Assembly (NCBI GenBank): GCA_030704615.1
Contig: CM060731.1
Span: 90,004,756 to 90,068,755, forward strand
Origin: Takakia lepidozioides
Taxonomy: Eukaryota > Streptophyta > Takakiopsida > Takakiales > Takakiaceae
DNA: 64,000 bases
Direction: 5' to 3'
Shown: positions 31,800-43,370 of the stretch, in pieces
How the letters are laid out: each line of letters opens with the position of its first letter
Position numbering within the stretch: the stretch's first letter is position 1
Made by a program: the position numbers and the translations under genes
Notes under the pieces: model-generated
What the model saw: only the letters and a program-made list of their open reading frames with translations
What the model was told of the DNA's origin: nothing
The model's database searches: none

Positions 31800-33970
31800 A
31801 TTTTCATAGGTTGGGCCCGAAAATGGCTAAGTCCCAGAACTGACTGGGCGCGGAACTAGAAAAATGGCGCCGAATTTCCGATTGCGGTTCCAGCCACCCT
31901 AGGGACTTAGCCATTTTCGGGGCCCTGAAATCGAAAAATGGCGCCATTTTTCCATTTTGGGGCTGAAAATGGCTAAGTCCCAGATCTGACTGGGCCCGGA
32001 ACTGGAAAAATGGCGCCGAATTTCCGATTTTGCTGCCAGTCACCCTAGGGACTTAGCCATTTTCGGCATTTTTCCAGTTCGGGGCCAAAAATGGCTAAGT
32101 CCCAGATCTGACAGGGCGCGGAACTGGAAAAATGGCGTCGAATTTCCGGTTGCAGTTCCAGCCACCCCTGGGACTTAGCCATTTTCGGGGCTTTGAACTG
32201 GAAAAATGACGCCATTTTTCCATTTCGGGGCCGAAAATGGCTAAGTCCTAGATCTGACTAGGCCCGGAACTGGAAAAATGGTGCCAAATTTCCGATTTTG
32301 GTGCCAGTCAGATCTGGGACTTAGCCATTTTTGGCCCCGAACTGGAAAAATGACGTTTTTTTTTTGTTTTTTTTTTCAGGGCCATTTTTCCAGTTTGGGG
32401 CCGAAAATGGCTAAGTCCCAGATCTGACTGGGCCTGGAACTGGAAAAATGGCGCCGAATTTCCGATTTTGGTGCCACCCACCCTAGGGACTTAGTTATTT
32501 TCGGCTCCGAACTGGAAAAATGGCGCCATTTTTCCAGTTCGGGGCCGAAAATGGCTAAGTCCCAGATCTGATAGGGCGCGGAACTGGAAAAATGGCGCCG
32601 AATTTGCAGTTGCGGTTCCAGCCATCGTAAGAACTTCGCTATTTTCGGGGCCCTAAACTGGAAAAATGGCGCCATTTTTCCATTTCGGGGCCGAAAATGG
32701 CTAAGTCCCAGATCTGACTGGGCCCAGAACTGGAAAAATGGCGCCGAATTTCCGATTTTGGTGCCAGTCAGATCTGGGACTTAGCCGTTTTCGGACCCGA
32801 ACTGGAAATATGGCGTTTTTTTCTTTTTTTTCTTTTTTTTTTCCAGTTCGGGGCCGAAAATGGCTAAGTCCCAGATCTGACTGGGCCCAGAACTGGAAAA
32901 ATGGCGCCGAATTTCCGATTTTGGTGCCACTCAGATCTGGGACTTAGCCGTTTTCGGCCCCGAACTGGAAATATGGCGTTTTTTTTTTTTTTTTCCCCAG
33001 TTCGGGGCCGAAAGTGGCTTAGTCCCAGATCTGACTGGGCCCACAACTGGAAAAATGGCGCCGAATTTCCGAATTTGGTGCCAGTCAGATCTGGGACTTA
33101 GCTGTTTTCGGACCCGAACTGGAAAAATGGCGTTTCTTCTTTTTTCTTTTTTTCCCAGTTCGGGGCCGAAAATGGCTAAGTCCCAGATCTGACTGGGCCC
33201 AGAACTGGAAAAATGGCGCCGAATTTCCGATTTTGGTGCCAGTAAGATCTGGGACTTAGCCGTTTTCGGCCCCGAACTGGAAATATGGCGTTTCTTCTTT
33301 TTCTTTTTTCCCAGTTCGGGGCCGAAAGTGGCTTAGTCCCAGATCTGACTGGGCCCACAACTGGAAAAATGGCGCCGAATTTCCGATTTTGGTGCCAGTC
33401 AGATCTGGGACTTAGCCGTTTTCGGCCCCGAAATGGAAATATGGCGTTTCTTCTTTTTCTTTTTTTCCCAGTTCGGGGCCGAAAGTGGCTAAGTCCCAGA
33501 TCTGACTGGGCCCAGAACTGGAAAAATGGCGCCGAATTTCCGATTTTGGTGCCAGTCAGATCTGGGACTTAGCCCCGAACTGGAAATATGGCGTTTCTTC
33601 TTTTTCTTTTTTTCCCAGTTCGGGGCCGAAAGTGGCTTAGTCCCAGATCTGACTGGGCCCAGAACTGGAAAAATGGCGCCGAATTTCCGATTTTGGTGCC
33701 AGTCAGATCTGGGACTTAGCCGTTTTCGGCCCCGAACTGGAAATATGGCGTTTGTTCTTTTTCTTTTTTTCCCAGTTCGGGCCCAGAACTGGGAAAATGG
33801 CACCGAATTTCCGATTTTGGTGCCAGTCAGATCTGGGACTTAGCCGTTTTCGGCCCCGAACTGGAAAAATGGCGTTTGTTTTTTTTTTTTTTTTCCCAGT
33901 TCGGGGCCGAAAATGGCTAAGTCCCAGATCTGACTGGCACCAAATTCGGAAATTCGGCGCCGTTTTTCCA
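31800..33970. repeat. Palindrome array 3: GGAAAAATGGCGCC family with nested inverted repeats
   Basis: About 14 units. Each unit is an inverted repeat with 20-nt arms GGCTAAGTCCCAGATCTGAC and GTCAGATCTGGGACTTAGCC flanking a core dyad (AAAAATGGCGCCGAATTTCC or AAAAATGGCGCCATTTTT), and units are separated by a second dyad next to CCAGTTCGGGGCCGAAA. In the left part dyad centres alternate by 74 and 72 bp (31868, 31942, 32014; 32136, 32210, 32282; 32452, 32524, 32596, 32670, 32742, 32814). From about 32330 rightward polypyrimidine tracts (T8-14 with single C) have grown in many units and lengthen the period to about 155-165 bp. Overlapping open frames on both strands here are repeat artefacts. Confidence 0.92.
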
Positions 33971-33974
33971 ATCA

Positions 33975-34203
33975 TGCAGGTAATTCGAAGAGCGGATGGA
34001 TGGAAATCCGGCGCCGGATTTCCATCCGCCAGGTAAGTCGGCGCGCAAAGTTTCCGTCATGCAGGTAATTCGAAGAGCGGATGGATGGAAATCCGTCGCC
34101 GGATTTCCATCCGCCAGCTAAGTCGGCGCGCAAAATTTCCGTCATGCAGGTAATTCGAAGAGCGGATGGATGGAAATCTGGCGCCGGATTTCCATCCTCC
34201 AGG
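33975..34203. repeat. Palindrome array 4, left part (AAATCCGGCGCCGGATTT, 85-bp period)
   Basis: Three dyads centred at 34012, 34097 and 34182 (85 and 85 bp apart), each inside GGATGGATGG...CCATCC, with spacer text CAGGTAAGTCGGCGCGCAAA and GTCATGCAGGTAATTCGAAG. The array is interrupted by the Ty3 element and resumes at 41174; across the insertion the pre-insertion spacing is 84 bp. CCAGG at 34199-34203 is the left target-site duplication. Confidence 0.95.
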
Positions 34204-34931
34204 TGTCGCGCACCTCACTTCGGTAAGCTCCCCTTCAAGTCATAGTTACTCGCTTTGATGCGCGCGCCTGACTCCCAACCTGGCCGCCCGGGCCAACTTG
34301 GAGCTTCGGCTGCTCACCGGGACATAACGGTCCCCCTTCGCTCCCCACTAAACCCTCCACCTATTTGGGACTAGGAGAATTCCCTTTGGTAGATGGCAGT
34401 CCGGAACAGCTCCCCACTCTTTGGTCGCTTTCCGGCTCGCTCGCTTACTCACTAGTTTTTGGTCACCAACGGGCTTGCACCGTTCTCGGGGTCACTACTC
34501 CCCTTATATATACTTCTGTAGCTGTCTGCGGGGGTTTCACAACCAGCCATGCCATTTTATGGCGAACCACCACGAAAACCCTCGACTCCCGGTGATGAGT
34601 CGCGGTGAGTCTTGGCCCACTCACCACGGCCCCTATGGACCGTGATGAGTCCCAAGACTCCCCACGACTCCCACCACGAGGTCTCCGCCCCATGGTGAGT
34701 CCTATGCCACCCCCACTAAGTCCCGCTAAGCTACCACCACCCCTTGTGGAGCCACCCCCACCGCAACCCGGTGTGCGGGGCTCCACCTAGTGAGCGCCTC
34801 CGCTTCCCTGAGTGCCTTGGGCACTCAAGGGTGCTTCAGCCCCCCATACCTATCGCTGCCGCTGCCCCCACCACAGGGGCAGCCCCTCATGTGTCCCGAC
34901 CCCCCTGCCCTCAAGGCAAAGGGCCGCGACA
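34204..34931 (-). repeat. 3' LTR of the Ty3 element
   Basis: 728 bp, TG...CA with 7-bp inverted ends (TGTCGCG/CGCGACA). It matches the other LTR nearly base for base; differences include C/T near 34229, C/T near 34259 and one-base indels near 34690 and 34740 that cancel in length. A TATATATA box (plus-strand text TTATATATACTTC at about 34504) is present. Confidence 0.95.
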
Positions 34932-35837
34932 CACACCCCTACCAACAGGGAGTCGATGTCCTCATCGACTTATCCATTTTGTAGAAACGAACATCCAAGT
35001 TGTGGCGTCCCACATCAAGGAGTTTGTTTCCGTACCATGGCGTCCCATGGCAAAGAACCAAACCCCACACTTGACTCTACTCTCCACTAGCTAGTTCGGC
35101 CGACTTCCTCCAAGTCCCGGCCAAGGGTGGAGCCTCTCTAGCTCCTCCCAGTGCACTCTTCTTGGCCTACTTCAAGGCCAAGGAACGATCATCCCCGAGG
35201 ATCGAATCGCCTTACTGCAACAACATTGCTTGCGATCGCTCATGATGCCGCTTTTGGCATCACCTTGAGCAAGGGTTCACCTGGAACCCTCTTTGACTAG
35301 GAAGATAACCTTGAACCAACCGTGCGCCCCAATCACTACAATTGGGTCCGCCTTGGAATGCTGGCCTGAGGTACGGGAACACGCCGAAGCCGCACTACGA
35401 CTTCGTCCCGAGGCTACACGATTATAGTACGTGAATGGAAGCACGTAGCTTCCGCGTTAGCCCGCACTACAAGGCAACCCCCTCGGTAGCGCAGTTATAG
35501 TACGCGCACGCGCCAGGTGCGCACTAGCACGTGAACTCCCAAAGAAGGCGCAAGTTTCCTTGCCCCTTGGATGGGGGTCACCCGATTTCTGCACTACGCA
35601 AACACACGATTAACCCAATTTACCTCTCCCACTTTTATAAGCTAGCATGCATTCTTCACACTAGCCAACCATACCATGCATCACCATTCCAAACAAAATA
35701 GGACGCACAACATTTGGAACCCATTTCCTTTATAACAAATTTTTGTACAATACAAGTTTTTGTAATCGGATTCCTAAGCTAGCTAAGCCGGGCTAAGCAT
35801 GCATTTCCTCCCCCACGCTCCAAGGTTGATGTCCCCA
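34932..35837 (-). other. Non-coding 3' internal region of the Ty3 element
   Basis: Between the 3' LTR and the end of the pol frame. It has no open frame of note. The same sequence follows the LTR in the fragment at 11659-12515, so it is a regular part of this family and not debris. Confidence 0.7.
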
Positions 35838-36240
35838 TCAACGCTTCTTCCGCTTTTGAGGTCGCCCTTCGAAAGCTGCAACCGCCTCGGATGCGTTTCC
35901 CATTTCTGAGGCACGCACCCAAGATGCCTCCACATGATGATAGCCCTTCCATTTGATGAGATACTCCATTTCTCGGTTCATGAACCTCCTCGACTTAAGT
36001 ATTGCCTCCACCTCGTACTCAGATTCATTTTCATGATCCAACAGCATAGGTGGCGGACGCAACACTTGATGCCGATTCGGACGCGCTTTATCTTTGAAGT
36101 AAGGCTTCAAAAGGGAGACATGGAATACTGGGTGCACCTTGCTGTTTGCCGGCAGCTCCAATTCATACACATCCTCATTCATAACCTTCCGAATGCGAAA
36201 GGGTCCCGCATACGGAGGTACGAACTTCGGACTCACTTCC
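35838..36240 (-). pseudogene. Integrase C-terminal domain and chromodomain of the Ty3 element
   Basis: About 132 residues: SPKFVPPYAGPFRIRKVMNE, YELELPANSKVHPVFHVSLL (integrase C-terminal block) and a chromodomain, EYEVEAILKSRR through EYLIKWKGYHHVEASWV. The chromodomain places the element among chromoviruses, whose integrase is guided to marked chromatin. One base is gained or lost near 36235 relative to the integrase-core frame; otherwise intact to the TGA or TAA stop at 35838-35840. Confidence 0.9.
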
Positions 36241-36870
36241 GGAGGTAGTCGAAATTCTTGATGTTCAACCAGACCTTTGTGCCTGCCTCAAACTTCACTT
36301 CCCTCCGCTTCCGATTCGCCTGTCTTTCATACCGTTTCCTAGCTTTGGCAATGTTGTACTTTGCGAGCTTCAACAAACGCTCGCGTTCTTCCAATACCGC
36401 CGCTACTGCCGGTTCCTCAACGTCCTGGGCGGCCCAACTTGTCGGCACCAGAGGTGCTTTTCCATAGACCAATACGAAAGGGGAAACTCCCGTTGCGGAG
36501 TGTTCTGTGTTATTATAACAGAACTCTGCCGCGTCTAAGTGTTCCATCCAGTCTGATTGGTCTGCCGACACGTAATTTCGCAAGAATTGCTTCACTACGG
36601 AATTCACTCTTTCCGTTTGGCCGTCCGTCGTAGGTCGGAAGGCGGTGCTCATCTTCAGCCTCGTCCCCATCTTCTTCCAAAGTGTCCTCCAAAATTTACT
36701 CGTAAACTTTGGATCGCGGTCCGAGACAATATCCTTCGGGACTCCATGATGCTTTAAGACGTGGGCGAAGTAAAGTCGCCCTGTCTCCTGCGCCGTTGTC
36801 GTTTCCTTGGTGGGGATGAAATGGCCCATTTTATTGAACCTATCCACCACCACCATGATTGCATCCCTTT
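36233..36870 (-). pseudogene. Integrase catalytic core of the Ty3 element
   Basis: DD(35)E core: first Asp in [12 protein letters not shown], second in VSDRDPKFTSKFWRTLWKKM, and Glu in TDGQTERVN, followed by the long helix SVVKQFLRNYV and the linker to the C-terminal domain. The frame ends in KNFDYLRK at 36233, where a one-base shift separates it from the C-terminal part; the upstream join to the pol frame is another shift near 36850. Confidence 0.9.
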
Positions 36871-39800
36871 TGACAGCGGCATAGCAGTCATGAAATCCAT
36901 CGAGATGCTTTCCCAAGTCCCCTCTGGAATCGGCAAGGGTTGTAACAGCCCCGCTTGCTTTTTGTACTCGCTCCGGTTTTGTTGGCATGTGGTGCATGTC
37001 TTGACATACTCCTCTGCCTCCTCCCTCAGTTTGGGCCAGAAATACTCTTTCTTCAGGAGTGCCGCAGTGCGCTTGGCTCCGCCGTGGCCCGCAAGCGGGC
37101 TATCATGGCATTCTCTCAAGAGGCTATCTCTGATCCCTCCCTTTGGCACGTAGAGACGTTTTTGCTTATACCGGAGCAGTCCATTTTGCAAGTGGAACTG
37201 CGATTTAACCCCCATCCTCAAGTCCTGCATCACGGACTTCGCCAGCTCATCCTTCCGGCAAGCCTTCCGGATCTTCCTTTGGAGTGCCGTCTCGCCCCTG
37301 TACACCAACAGGAGCTGCTGCTTTCTACTTAAAGCATCGGCCACCACATTGTCCCGTCCCGGTTTGTATTGGATATCCACGTCGAACACCGCCAAAGTAT
37401 CTTGCCACCTAAGTTGTTTTGGGGACAACTTCGGCTGCGTGGCAAAATACTTCACTGTGACATTGTCCGTGAACACCTTCACTGGGTTGGAACCAACATA
37501 GTGGCGCCAAAGCTCAAGGCAATGCACCACCGCCTTCATCTCTTTTTCGTGCGTCGGCCAACGTCGCTCCACTTCATTCAGTTTCTTACTTTCGTAAGCC
37601 ACTAGACGTCCATCTTGCATAAGTACACCCCCAATCGCGAAGTCCGACGCATCTGTATGAATCTCAAATGAACGATCGAACTCCGGGATTTTAAAGACTG
37701 GAGCTTCCGCCATCCGCTGCTTCAATTCAGCAAAAGCTTGGCCACAAAAGGTGTTCCATGCCCAGACTTTAGATTTACACAGAAGGTCCGACAGCGGCCC
37801 CGCGATCTTGGCGAAATTTCTCACATACTTCCGGTAATAGGAGGCAAGTCCTAGGAAGGATCGCACTCCCGGGACCGAAGTCGGAGGCTCCCAGTCCAAG
37901 ATCGCCCTCACCTTTCTGTCATCCATTTTGATCCCATCCTGTGTAATCACATGCCCCAAGAACTCCACTTTCGTGACCCCGAATTCGCACTTTGAAGCTT
38001 TGGCATACAGCTTCCCTTCCCGTAACTTTTGGAACACCCTTTTGAGGTGCTCCAGGTGCTCCTCCTTTGTTTTCGAGTACACCAAGATGTCGTCGATGTA
38101 CACGATCACAAAGTCATCCAACCACTCCTGAAAGAGGCTGTTCATCAGCGTGCTAAATGTCGCTGGTGCATTGGTGAGCCCAAAAGGCATCACCAAAAAC
38201 TCATATGAACCATACCTTGTCCTGCACGCGGTCTTCTCCTCATCTCCTTCCGCCACCCGAATTTGATGATAACCGGAGCGCAAGTCGATCCGGCTGAAAT
38301 ACTTCGCTCCTGCCAACCGATCGAAAAGGTCGTCGATCCTTGGCAAAGGGTACCGGTTTTTAATAGTCACCTTATTCAAAGCCCTGTAATCGACACACAT
38401 CCGCAGCGTCCCATCCTTCTTGTCTGCGAATAGCACCGGGGCTCCGTAAGGTGACTTACTCGGCCGGATGTACCCCTTTGACATTAGATCCTTGAGCTGA
38501 GTCTTCAGCTCGACCAACTCTCTGTGGCTCAACCGGTAGGGCGCCTTGGCAGGCGGTTCCGATCCCGGTATCACCTCAATCTTGTGGTCAACTCCTCTTC
38601 GCGGTGGCAAGCCGCTTGGTAAATCCTCCGGCATCACATCCTGGTATTTCTCCAAAATCCCCTTGATCCAATCTGGGCTCGGCTCCCCATCGCCTTCTCC
38701 CTTCACTTCTCTAATGTAAAGCAAAAACTGGGGCTCGTGTGCCTCCTCCACGGCCCACTCCCTTGCTGACAGAAGGTTTATTCGCCCTCCCACGGATTTG
38801 GGCGTTTCCGACACTCGTAAGACCTCGCCACCATTCCCACATGGTAGCGTGACTACTCTCTTGCGGCCATCTATGACCGCTCCGGATTTGCTCAAAAAGG
38901 TCATCCCCAAAATGAGATCTACTCCATCGATCTCGCAGATGGTGAAGTTTTCACGTCCCTCCCAACTCCCCAGTTGAAGAGGAACATCAAACGCCAACCT
39001 TGTCGCCAACTGTGGTTCTCCTTTGGCAGAACGCACCTCAATAGAGGCCCCCACGTCACTTGTCGGGAGTCCCAGCTTTTGTGCCGTTGCCGGTGTCATG
39101 AAGGAGTGCGACGCTCCTGTGTCCACCAACAACGACACATTAGTTCCGGATATTATCCCATCCACGAACAATAACTGACTCCCTTTTCGTAAGGCGCCAG
39201 TTTCCTGATACAACTCACAAGAAAATTTGCCTACCTTGCAAGTCCTGGCAACCATCGCTTCCACCAAGCGACTGATGGTATCTTCCGACAGCTCCGTGGT
39301 CGCCCGAGTCATGTTCAATTGCCGGGGCTTCGTGCACTTCTTGGCCATGTGCCCGGGCTCCCCACATTTGAAACACACTCCATCAAAGGTCGCCTTCTGT
39401 CCGCCATAAGCCGCTCCACCCGCTTTTCCTTTCGAAGCACCGGGTGCCGCCTTGACGTGTGAAGGCCCTCTCTTCGATTTCCACGTGCCATTGTCGCCGC
39501 GTGGCCTATCCCACTTCTTTTCCGGTCGGAAGGAGTCACCTTCCCACCGGGTCTTCTTGTGGTTCAGCTCCGTACGGCCTTGTCTCTCACCCCTAGGGAC
39601 ATCCGGGAAACATTCAGCCCTCTCAATTGCCTCGTTCAAAGTCTTGGGTGGCTTCTCCTCCAACTTCCGCCTGGCCCATGGGGCCAGTCCCGCCACAAAG
39701 TTGAAGACCATTTCTGGTTCTGCCATGTCCGCGACTTCGAGCAACAGCACATTGAAAGCCTGGACATACCCCCGAATGTCATCTGTTTGCTTCAAATTCC

Positions 39801-40045
39801 TCATCTTGTCCCGGGCAAGCCAGGACGCGTTGAGGGGCACAAACTGTCTCTTCATCAATTCCTTGAACCCACTCCAGTTCAAGGTTTCCGGACTTGAACC
39901 TCGGTCGTGAAGGCGTTTCTGCCACCATTGTTGAGCATAGCCCCTCAAATAGGTGGGAGCCACTTCCACCCGATCCTCGTCACTCAACTTGGCCGCCCGG
40001 AAGTACTGCTCTAGCTCCAAGAGCCAGGTGTTGAGTGCCGATTTC
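36754..40045 (-). pseudogene. Gag-protease-RT-RNase H-integrase N-terminus of the Ty3 element
   Basis: A 1,088-residue frame, 40020-36754: gag ([31 protein letters not shown]), one CCHC knuckle ([14 protein letters not shown]), protease with VDTGAS at about residue 298 and LILGMTFL, reverse transcriptase ([20 protein letters not shown]; catalytic [10 protein letters not shown] at about residue 642), RNase H ([50 protein letters not shown]) and the integrase HHCC finger ([29 protein letters not shown]). It runs out of frame near 36850 just after [17 protein letters not shown]. Apart from frameshifts all catalytic residues are present. Confidence 0.95.
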
Positions 40046-40385
40046 GGACGCCCTCAAAGGTGCCGGGTTCCTTAGGCTTCACCTTAAACTTTGCCTTAGC
40101 GGGAGTGGCATTAGCCGCCTTCAACACGTCTTTCAACGTCCCGTCAAACTGCGCCAACAACCCTTCCCAAAAGGCTGCCGGCATGGGAGGCATCTCTTGG
40201 TTTGTCGAAGCTCTCAAGGATTCCTCGGGCTCCTCGGATTCCTCCCGCTCTTGAGCGGCCTCGTTTTCGGAAACATGCATCGCTTCCTCAAACGGCCGCC
40301 TCGGTGACACGTCGCCCCCATCGGGCTCACCAGGGTCATCATCTTTTGGGCCGTTCCGCTTTCGCTTTGGCTTGCCCGACCCCAT
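40030..40385 (-). pseudogene. Gag N-terminus of the Ty3 element
   Basis: Probable start ATG at 40385-40383 (MGSGKPKRKRNG), about 40 bases inside the primer site. It encodes about 115 charged residues (GDVSPRRPFEEAMHVSENEA) up to KEPGTFEG, where one inserted base shifts the frame; the continuation [20 protein letters not shown] is read in the frame of the main pol ORF. Confidence 0.8.
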
Positions 40386-40426
40386 GATGAGGCCAATCCC
40401 AAGGACGATTGCGTACTGAACTCTAA

Positions 40427-40438
40427 GCTCTGATACCA
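40427..40438 (-). promoter_or_regulatory. Primer-binding site of the Ty3 element (tRNA-Met)
   Basis: Minus-strand TGGTATCAGAGC, two bases inside the 5' LTR boundary at 40441; identical to the primer site of the plus-strand element at 14943. Confidence 0.92.
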
Positions 40439-40440
40439 AG

Positions 40441-41168
40441 TGTCGCGCACCTCACTTCGGTAAGCTCTCCTTCAAGTCATAGTTACTCGCTTTGATGTGC
40501 GCGCCTGACTCCCAACCTGGCCGCCCGGGCCAACTTGGAGCTTCGGCTGCTCACCGGGACATAACGGTCCCCCTTCGCTCCCCACTAAACCCTCCACCTA
40601 TTTGGGACTAGGAGAATTCCCTTTGGTAGATGGCAGTCCGGAACAGCTCCCCACTCTTTGGTCGCTTTCCGGCTCGCTCGCTTACTCACTAGTTTTTGGT
40701 CACCAACAGGCTTGCACCGTTCTCCGGGTCACTACTCCCCTTATATATACTTCTGTAGCTGTCCGCGGGGGTTTCACAACCAGCCATGCCATTTTCTGGC
40801 GAACCACCACGAAAACCCTCGACTCCCGGTGATGAGTCGCGGTGAGTCTTGGCCCACTCACCACGGCCCCTATGGACCGTGATGAGTCCCAAGACTCCCC
40901 ACGACTCCCACCACGAGGTCTCCGCCCCCATGGTGAGTCCTATGCCACCCCCACTAAGTCCCGCTAAGCTACCACCACCCTTGTGCAGCCACCCCCACCG
41001 CAACCCGGTGTGCGGGGCTCCACCTAGTGAGCGCCTCCGCTTCCCTGAGTGCCTTGGGCACTCAAGGGTGCTTCAGCCCCCCATACCTATCGCTGCCGCT
41101 GCCCCCACCACAGGGGCAGCCCCTCATGTGTCCCGACCCCCCTGCCCTCAAGGCAAAGGGCCGCGACA
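40441..41168 (-). repeat. 5' LTR of the Ty3 element
   Basis: 728 bp, same ends as the left LTR. It is followed by the right CCAGG target duplication and then array 4 text (TAAGTCGGCG). Confidence 0.95.
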
Positions 41169-41173
41169 CCAGG

Positions 41174-42150
41174 TAAGTCGGCGCTGCAAATTTCTGTCAT
41201 GTAGGTTACTTGTGAGCGGATGGATGGAAATCCGGCGACGGATTTCCATCCTCCAGGTAATTCGGAGCGCGGATGGATGGACGGATTTCCATCCTCCAGG
41301 TAAGTCGGCGCGCAAAATTTCCGTCATGCAGGTAATTCGAAGAGCGGATGGATGGAAATCCGGCGCCGGATTTCCCTCCGCCAGCTAAGTCGGCGCGCAA
41401 AATAACCGTCATGCAGCTAATTCGAAGAGCGGATGGATGGAAATCCGGCGCCGGATTTCCATCCGCCAGGTAGGTCGGCGCGCAAAATTTCCATCATGCA
41501 GGTAATTCGGAGCGCGGATGGATGGAAATCCGGCGCCGGATTTCCATCCTCCAGGTAAGTCGGCGCTGCAAATTCGGTAGGGCGGCGCACCAAATTTCCC
41601 TCACGCAGGTAATTCGGAAGCGGATGGATGGAAATCTGGCGCGGGATTTCCATCCGCGCAGGTAGGGTGACGCGCCAAATTTCCCTCACGCAGGTAATTC
41701 GGAGGCGGATGGATGGAAATCCGGCGCCGGATTTCCATCCGCGCAGGTAGGGTGGCGCGCGAAATTTCCTTCAAGCAGGTAATTCGGAGGCGGATGGATA
41801 GAGATCCGGTGCCGAATTTCCATCCTGCAGGTAATTCGAATCCCGGATGGATGTAGATCCGGCGCCGAATTTCCATCCTGCAGGTAACTCGAATCGCGGA
41901 TGGATGGAAATCCTTCGCCGAATTTCCATCCAGCAGGTAAGTCGGATCGTTGGAGTATGGATATTCGGCGCCGAATTTCCATCCTGCAGGTAATTCGAAT
42001 CCCGGATGGATGGAAATCCGGCGCCGAATTTCCATCCTGCAGGTAACTCGAATCGCGGATGGATGGAAATCCGGCGCCGAATTTCCATCCAGCAGGTAAG
42101 TCGGATCGCTGGCGTATGGATATTCGGCGCCGAATTTCCATTCGCCAGTA
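41174..42150. repeat. Palindrome array 4, right part (85-bp then 53-bp period)
   Basis: Dyads of AAATCCGGCGCCGGATTT changing rightward to AAATCCGGCGCCGAATTT and ATATTCGGCGCCGAATTT. Centres: 41236, 41364, 41449, 41534, 41640, 41725, 41810, 41863, 41916, 41969, 42022, 42075 and 42128. Steps: 128, 85, 85, 106, 85, 85, then six times 53. The change from 85 to 53 at 41810 is the loss of exactly 32 bp of spacer. One dyad near 41280 has lost its left half. Confidence 0.95.
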
Positions 42151-42299
42151 TTTCGAAGCGCTGAATTACCTTCCTGCAGGTAATTCTGAGCGTGTCCGAT
42201 TGATTTTTCGGAGAAAAACAAACCTAACTGTTTGTTTTGTGGCTGAAGTGCACTTGTAGACACGTTTTTCTTGGAATCCTTGACTGCTAGAGGCAAATC

Positions 42300-43370
42300 G
42301 GAACAGCCTCGGATGGAAATTGGGCGCCGTTTTCCATTCTGGGAGGTTTTTACGACTTCCTTTGAGGGGGCCCCGATGGAAATTCGGCGCCGAATTTCTA
42401 TCCGGGGGATGGTCTCTGTCGGAGAGGTGCCGGCCTCTCCGCCGCTCTGTTGGATATTCGGTGCCGAATTTCCGTCCGGGGGTTGAAATATGACGGCCAG
42501 GTGCCGGCCTCTCCCCCCTCCCTGACTGCATTAGAATGGCCCCGGATGGAAATTCGACGCCGTTTTTCCATCTGGGGAGGTTCTTATGTCGGCCAGTTTC
42601 GGCCTAACCCCCCGACACGACTTCCTTTGGGGGGCCCGGATGGAAATTCGGCGCCGAATCTCCATATAGGGGATGCTCTCTGTCGAACACGTGTCGGCCT
42701 CTACGCCCGAGGCGACTTCATCCGGGCGTCCCCTGTTGGATATTCGGTGCCGAATTTCTGTCCGGGGGTTGAAATGTGACGGCCAGGTGCCGGCCTCTCC
42801 CCCCTCCCCGACTGCATCCGAACCGCCCCGGATGGAAATTCGGCGCCGTTTTTCCATCTGGGGATGTTTTTATGCCGGCCAGTTTTCGGCCTGACCCCCG
42901 ACACGACTTCCTTTGGGGGGGCCCGGATGGAAATTCGGCGCCGAATATCCATCCAGGGGATGTTCTCTGTCGCACACGCGCCAGCCTCTGCGCCCGAGGC
43001 GACTTCATCCGGGCTTCCCCTGTTGTATATTCGGTGCCGAATTTCCGTCCGGGGGTTGTAATGTGAGGGGCAGATGGCGGCCTTTCCCCCGAGCCGACTG
43101 CATCCGAAAGGCCTCGGATGGAAATTCGGCGCCGTTTTCCCATCCGCGGAGGTTTTTAGGTCGGCCAGTTTTCGGCCTGACCCCCCGACAGGACTTCCTT
43201 TGGGTGGATCCGAATGGAAATTCGGCGCTGAATTTCCATCCGGGGGATGTTTTCTGTCGGACAGGTGCCGGCATCTCTGCCCCAGACGACTTCATCCGTG
43301 CGGCCCCTGTTGGGTATTGGGTGCCGAATTTCCATTCGGGTGTAGTAATGTGACGGCACGGTGCCGGCTT
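42300..43370. repeat. Palindrome array 5: AAATTCGGCGCCGAATTT family, 96-bp period
   Basis: Dyads centred at 42325, 42388, 42462, 42558, 42652, 42748, 42844, 42939, 43035, 43130, 43226 and 43322. The last nine are spaced 94, 96, 96, 95, 96, 95, 96 and 96 bp. Three alternating versions (perfect AAATTCGGCGCCGAATTT; half-changed CGGCGCCGTTTTTCC; ATATTCGGTGCCGAATTT) form a higher-order unit of about 287 bp, with spacers rich in GGTGCCGGCCTCT and GACTTCATCCGGGC. Non-coding. Confidence 0.95.

Larger units (their letters stand above)
34204..41168 (-). mobile_element. Complete Ty3/gypsy (chromovirus-type) LTR retrotransposon
   Basis: A 6,965-bp element on the minus strand: two LTRs of 728 bp each (34204-34931 and 40441-41168), 5-bp target duplication CCAGG (34199-34203 and 41169-41173), tRNA-Met primer site directly inside the right-hand (5') LTR, a short purine-rich tract (GGTAGGGGTG) directly inside the left-hand (3') LTR, and gag-PR-RT-RH-IN-chromodomain between. 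The LTRs differ at only about eight positions, so insertion is recent. It landed inside palindrome array 4. The coding region carries three single-base frameshifts (near 40050, 36850 and 36235). About 900 bp between the chromodomain stop and the 3' LTR are non-coding; the older fragment at 10.9-12.5 kb shares them. Confidence 0.95.

Noticed and set aside
34590-34680. Hammerhead ribozyme suggested by GTGATGAGTC in the LTRs (also CTGATGAGTCC at 56187)
   Set aside because: The conserved CGAAA and closing helix are missing, and in the LTR the first core base is G instead of C.
34204-35800. A 1.6-kb LTR, suggested by similarity with 10939-12515
   Set aside because: The right-hand LTR ends at 41168 with CA followed by the target duplication, which sets the LTR at 728 bp; the remaining shared sequence is internal.
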